Shown here: positions 1 to 64,000 of the stretch, piece by piece
Numbering within the stretch: the stretch's first letter is position 1
Layout: every line of letters starts with the position of its first letter
Assembly (NCBI GenBank): GCA_036365145.1
Contig: JAEOAD010000004.1
Location: 47,894,001 to 47,958,000 of the forward strand
Length of the DNA stretch: 64,000 nt
Source of the DNA: Orientallactaga sibirica
Lineage: Eukaryota > Chordata > Mammalia > Rodentia > Dipodidae
Direction of reading: 5' to 3'
Translations under genes and position numbers: made by a program
Notes under the pieces: model-generated
Seen by the model: the letters and a program-made list of their open reading frames with translations, nothing else
What the model was told of the DNA's origin: nothing
The model's database searches: none

Positions 1-789
1 CTTTGGCTTTGGGTATCCGCATGGTGGTCCTAGAACCAGTCCCCTGTGGATACTGACTGGTGAATACAGTCTGTGTTTGTGGAGACATTATGCTTTTCAA
101 AGCACTTTTCCAGACATTGCATTCTCAGGTCCCTCTACCCTATATGGTAATTCTTCAAATGTGGTGACAGAGAGTAGAAGCAGGTTGAGAATGAAGAACG
201 CTTTGGCTCAGGCCTAGGTCTCCTGACTTCTAGTCCTGGGCTTTTTTTCCCCAACTCTCCAATGAAAGAAATAGCCCTTTATTTATCAGAACATATGTGG
301 TAGTGCATGAGTTTCCTGGGATGTTAATTGCATGATATGGAAGAAAGCTCCATTTAAAAAAAAAATTTGGTTTGTTGAGGTAGGGTCTCACTCTAGTCTA
401 GGCTGACCTGGAATTCACTGTGTAGTCTAGGGTGGCCTCGAACTCATGGTAATTCTCCTACTTCTGCCTCCTGAGTGCTAGGACTAAAGGTGTGCGCCAC
501 CATTCCTGGCTGAAAGCTCCATTTTTGAATGAAATGTAGTTTGCTGCTTTGTTAATGTACTCTTGTGTCCTTTTCCCTTCTCCAATTGTATTCTCCATGA
601 GTCCAGGAGCCATGCCTACTTTATATACTAATATATATTCACATTTAGTATCCAGCATGGAGCAGTCACTTGCAAAATGACTGCTGAAAGAATGTCATCA
701 TTTAAGAGTTTCCGGTTCTACCGACTGAGCGAGCCAGGCAGCTAAATGCCATCATTTAAGTTTGCTATTTGCATTTTTTTTAAAAACAG
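1..789. other. Intron upstream of the first exon; one B1-like SINE
   Basis: Part of the intron preceding the LDLa 4 exon. A B1-like SINE lies on the - strand at about 366-512. The rest shows no recognisable feature. The acceptor is TTTTTTTTAAAAACAG, ending at 789. No exon encoding LDLa 3 is present, so it must lie upstream of the window. Confidence 0.75.

Positions 790-64000
<63,211 letters not shown>

Overview
The window is mammalian nuclear DNA, almost certainly from a rodent. It carries one gene on the + strand: the middle of LRP2 (megalin), the giant endocytic receptor of the LDL-receptor family. I recognise 35 exons, counting the last one, which runs off the window. Together they give 6,666 coding bases (2,222 codons), all in one consistent frame and all bounded by GT-AG introns. 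Compared with human LRP2 as I remember it, the window starts after LDLa repeat 3 (about residue 143) and ends inside an EGF-like repeat after beta-propeller 5 (about residue 2364). By analogy these would be exons 5 to 39 of 79. The signal peptide, the rest of the ectodomain, the membrane span and the cytoplasmic tail lie outside.

Layout: 790-5507, four LDLa repeats (4-7). 6688-11780, two EGF-like repeats. 12395-19303, beta-propeller 1. 20966-21106, EGF. 22434-31830, beta-propeller 2. 32127-37442, an EGF followed by LDLa repeats 8-15. 38469-38717, two EGF-like repeats. 40400-44808, beta-propeller 3. 46337-46465, EGF. 50330-58129, beta-propeller 4. 59556-64000, an EGF, propeller 5 and the start of the next EGF. 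LDLa modules bind ligand through acidic calcium sites. YWTD propellers with their EGF modules mediate release at endosomal pH.

The rest is intron, densely packed with SINEs. One family is 7SL-derived and B1-like, ending in GGGATTAAAGGCGTGCGCCACC-type sequence. The other is tRNA-derived (ID/B2-like), with recognisable A and B boxes and an (AAATA)n tail. This SINE pair matches what I remember of dipodoid rodents (jerboas), though the species call is inference. There are also L1 3'-end fragments, one clean solo LTR with a 6-bp target duplication, long pure pyrimidine tracts and microsatellites. Most B1-like copies lie antisense to the gene.

I found no second gene, no CRISPR array and no novel system. 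The most useful leads are a possible 15-nt in-frame microexon in the intron after LDLa 15, a SINE whose target duplication copied a splice donor, the solo LTR, a local intronic duplication, and two apparent Ser-to-Cys changes in propellers 1 and 2.
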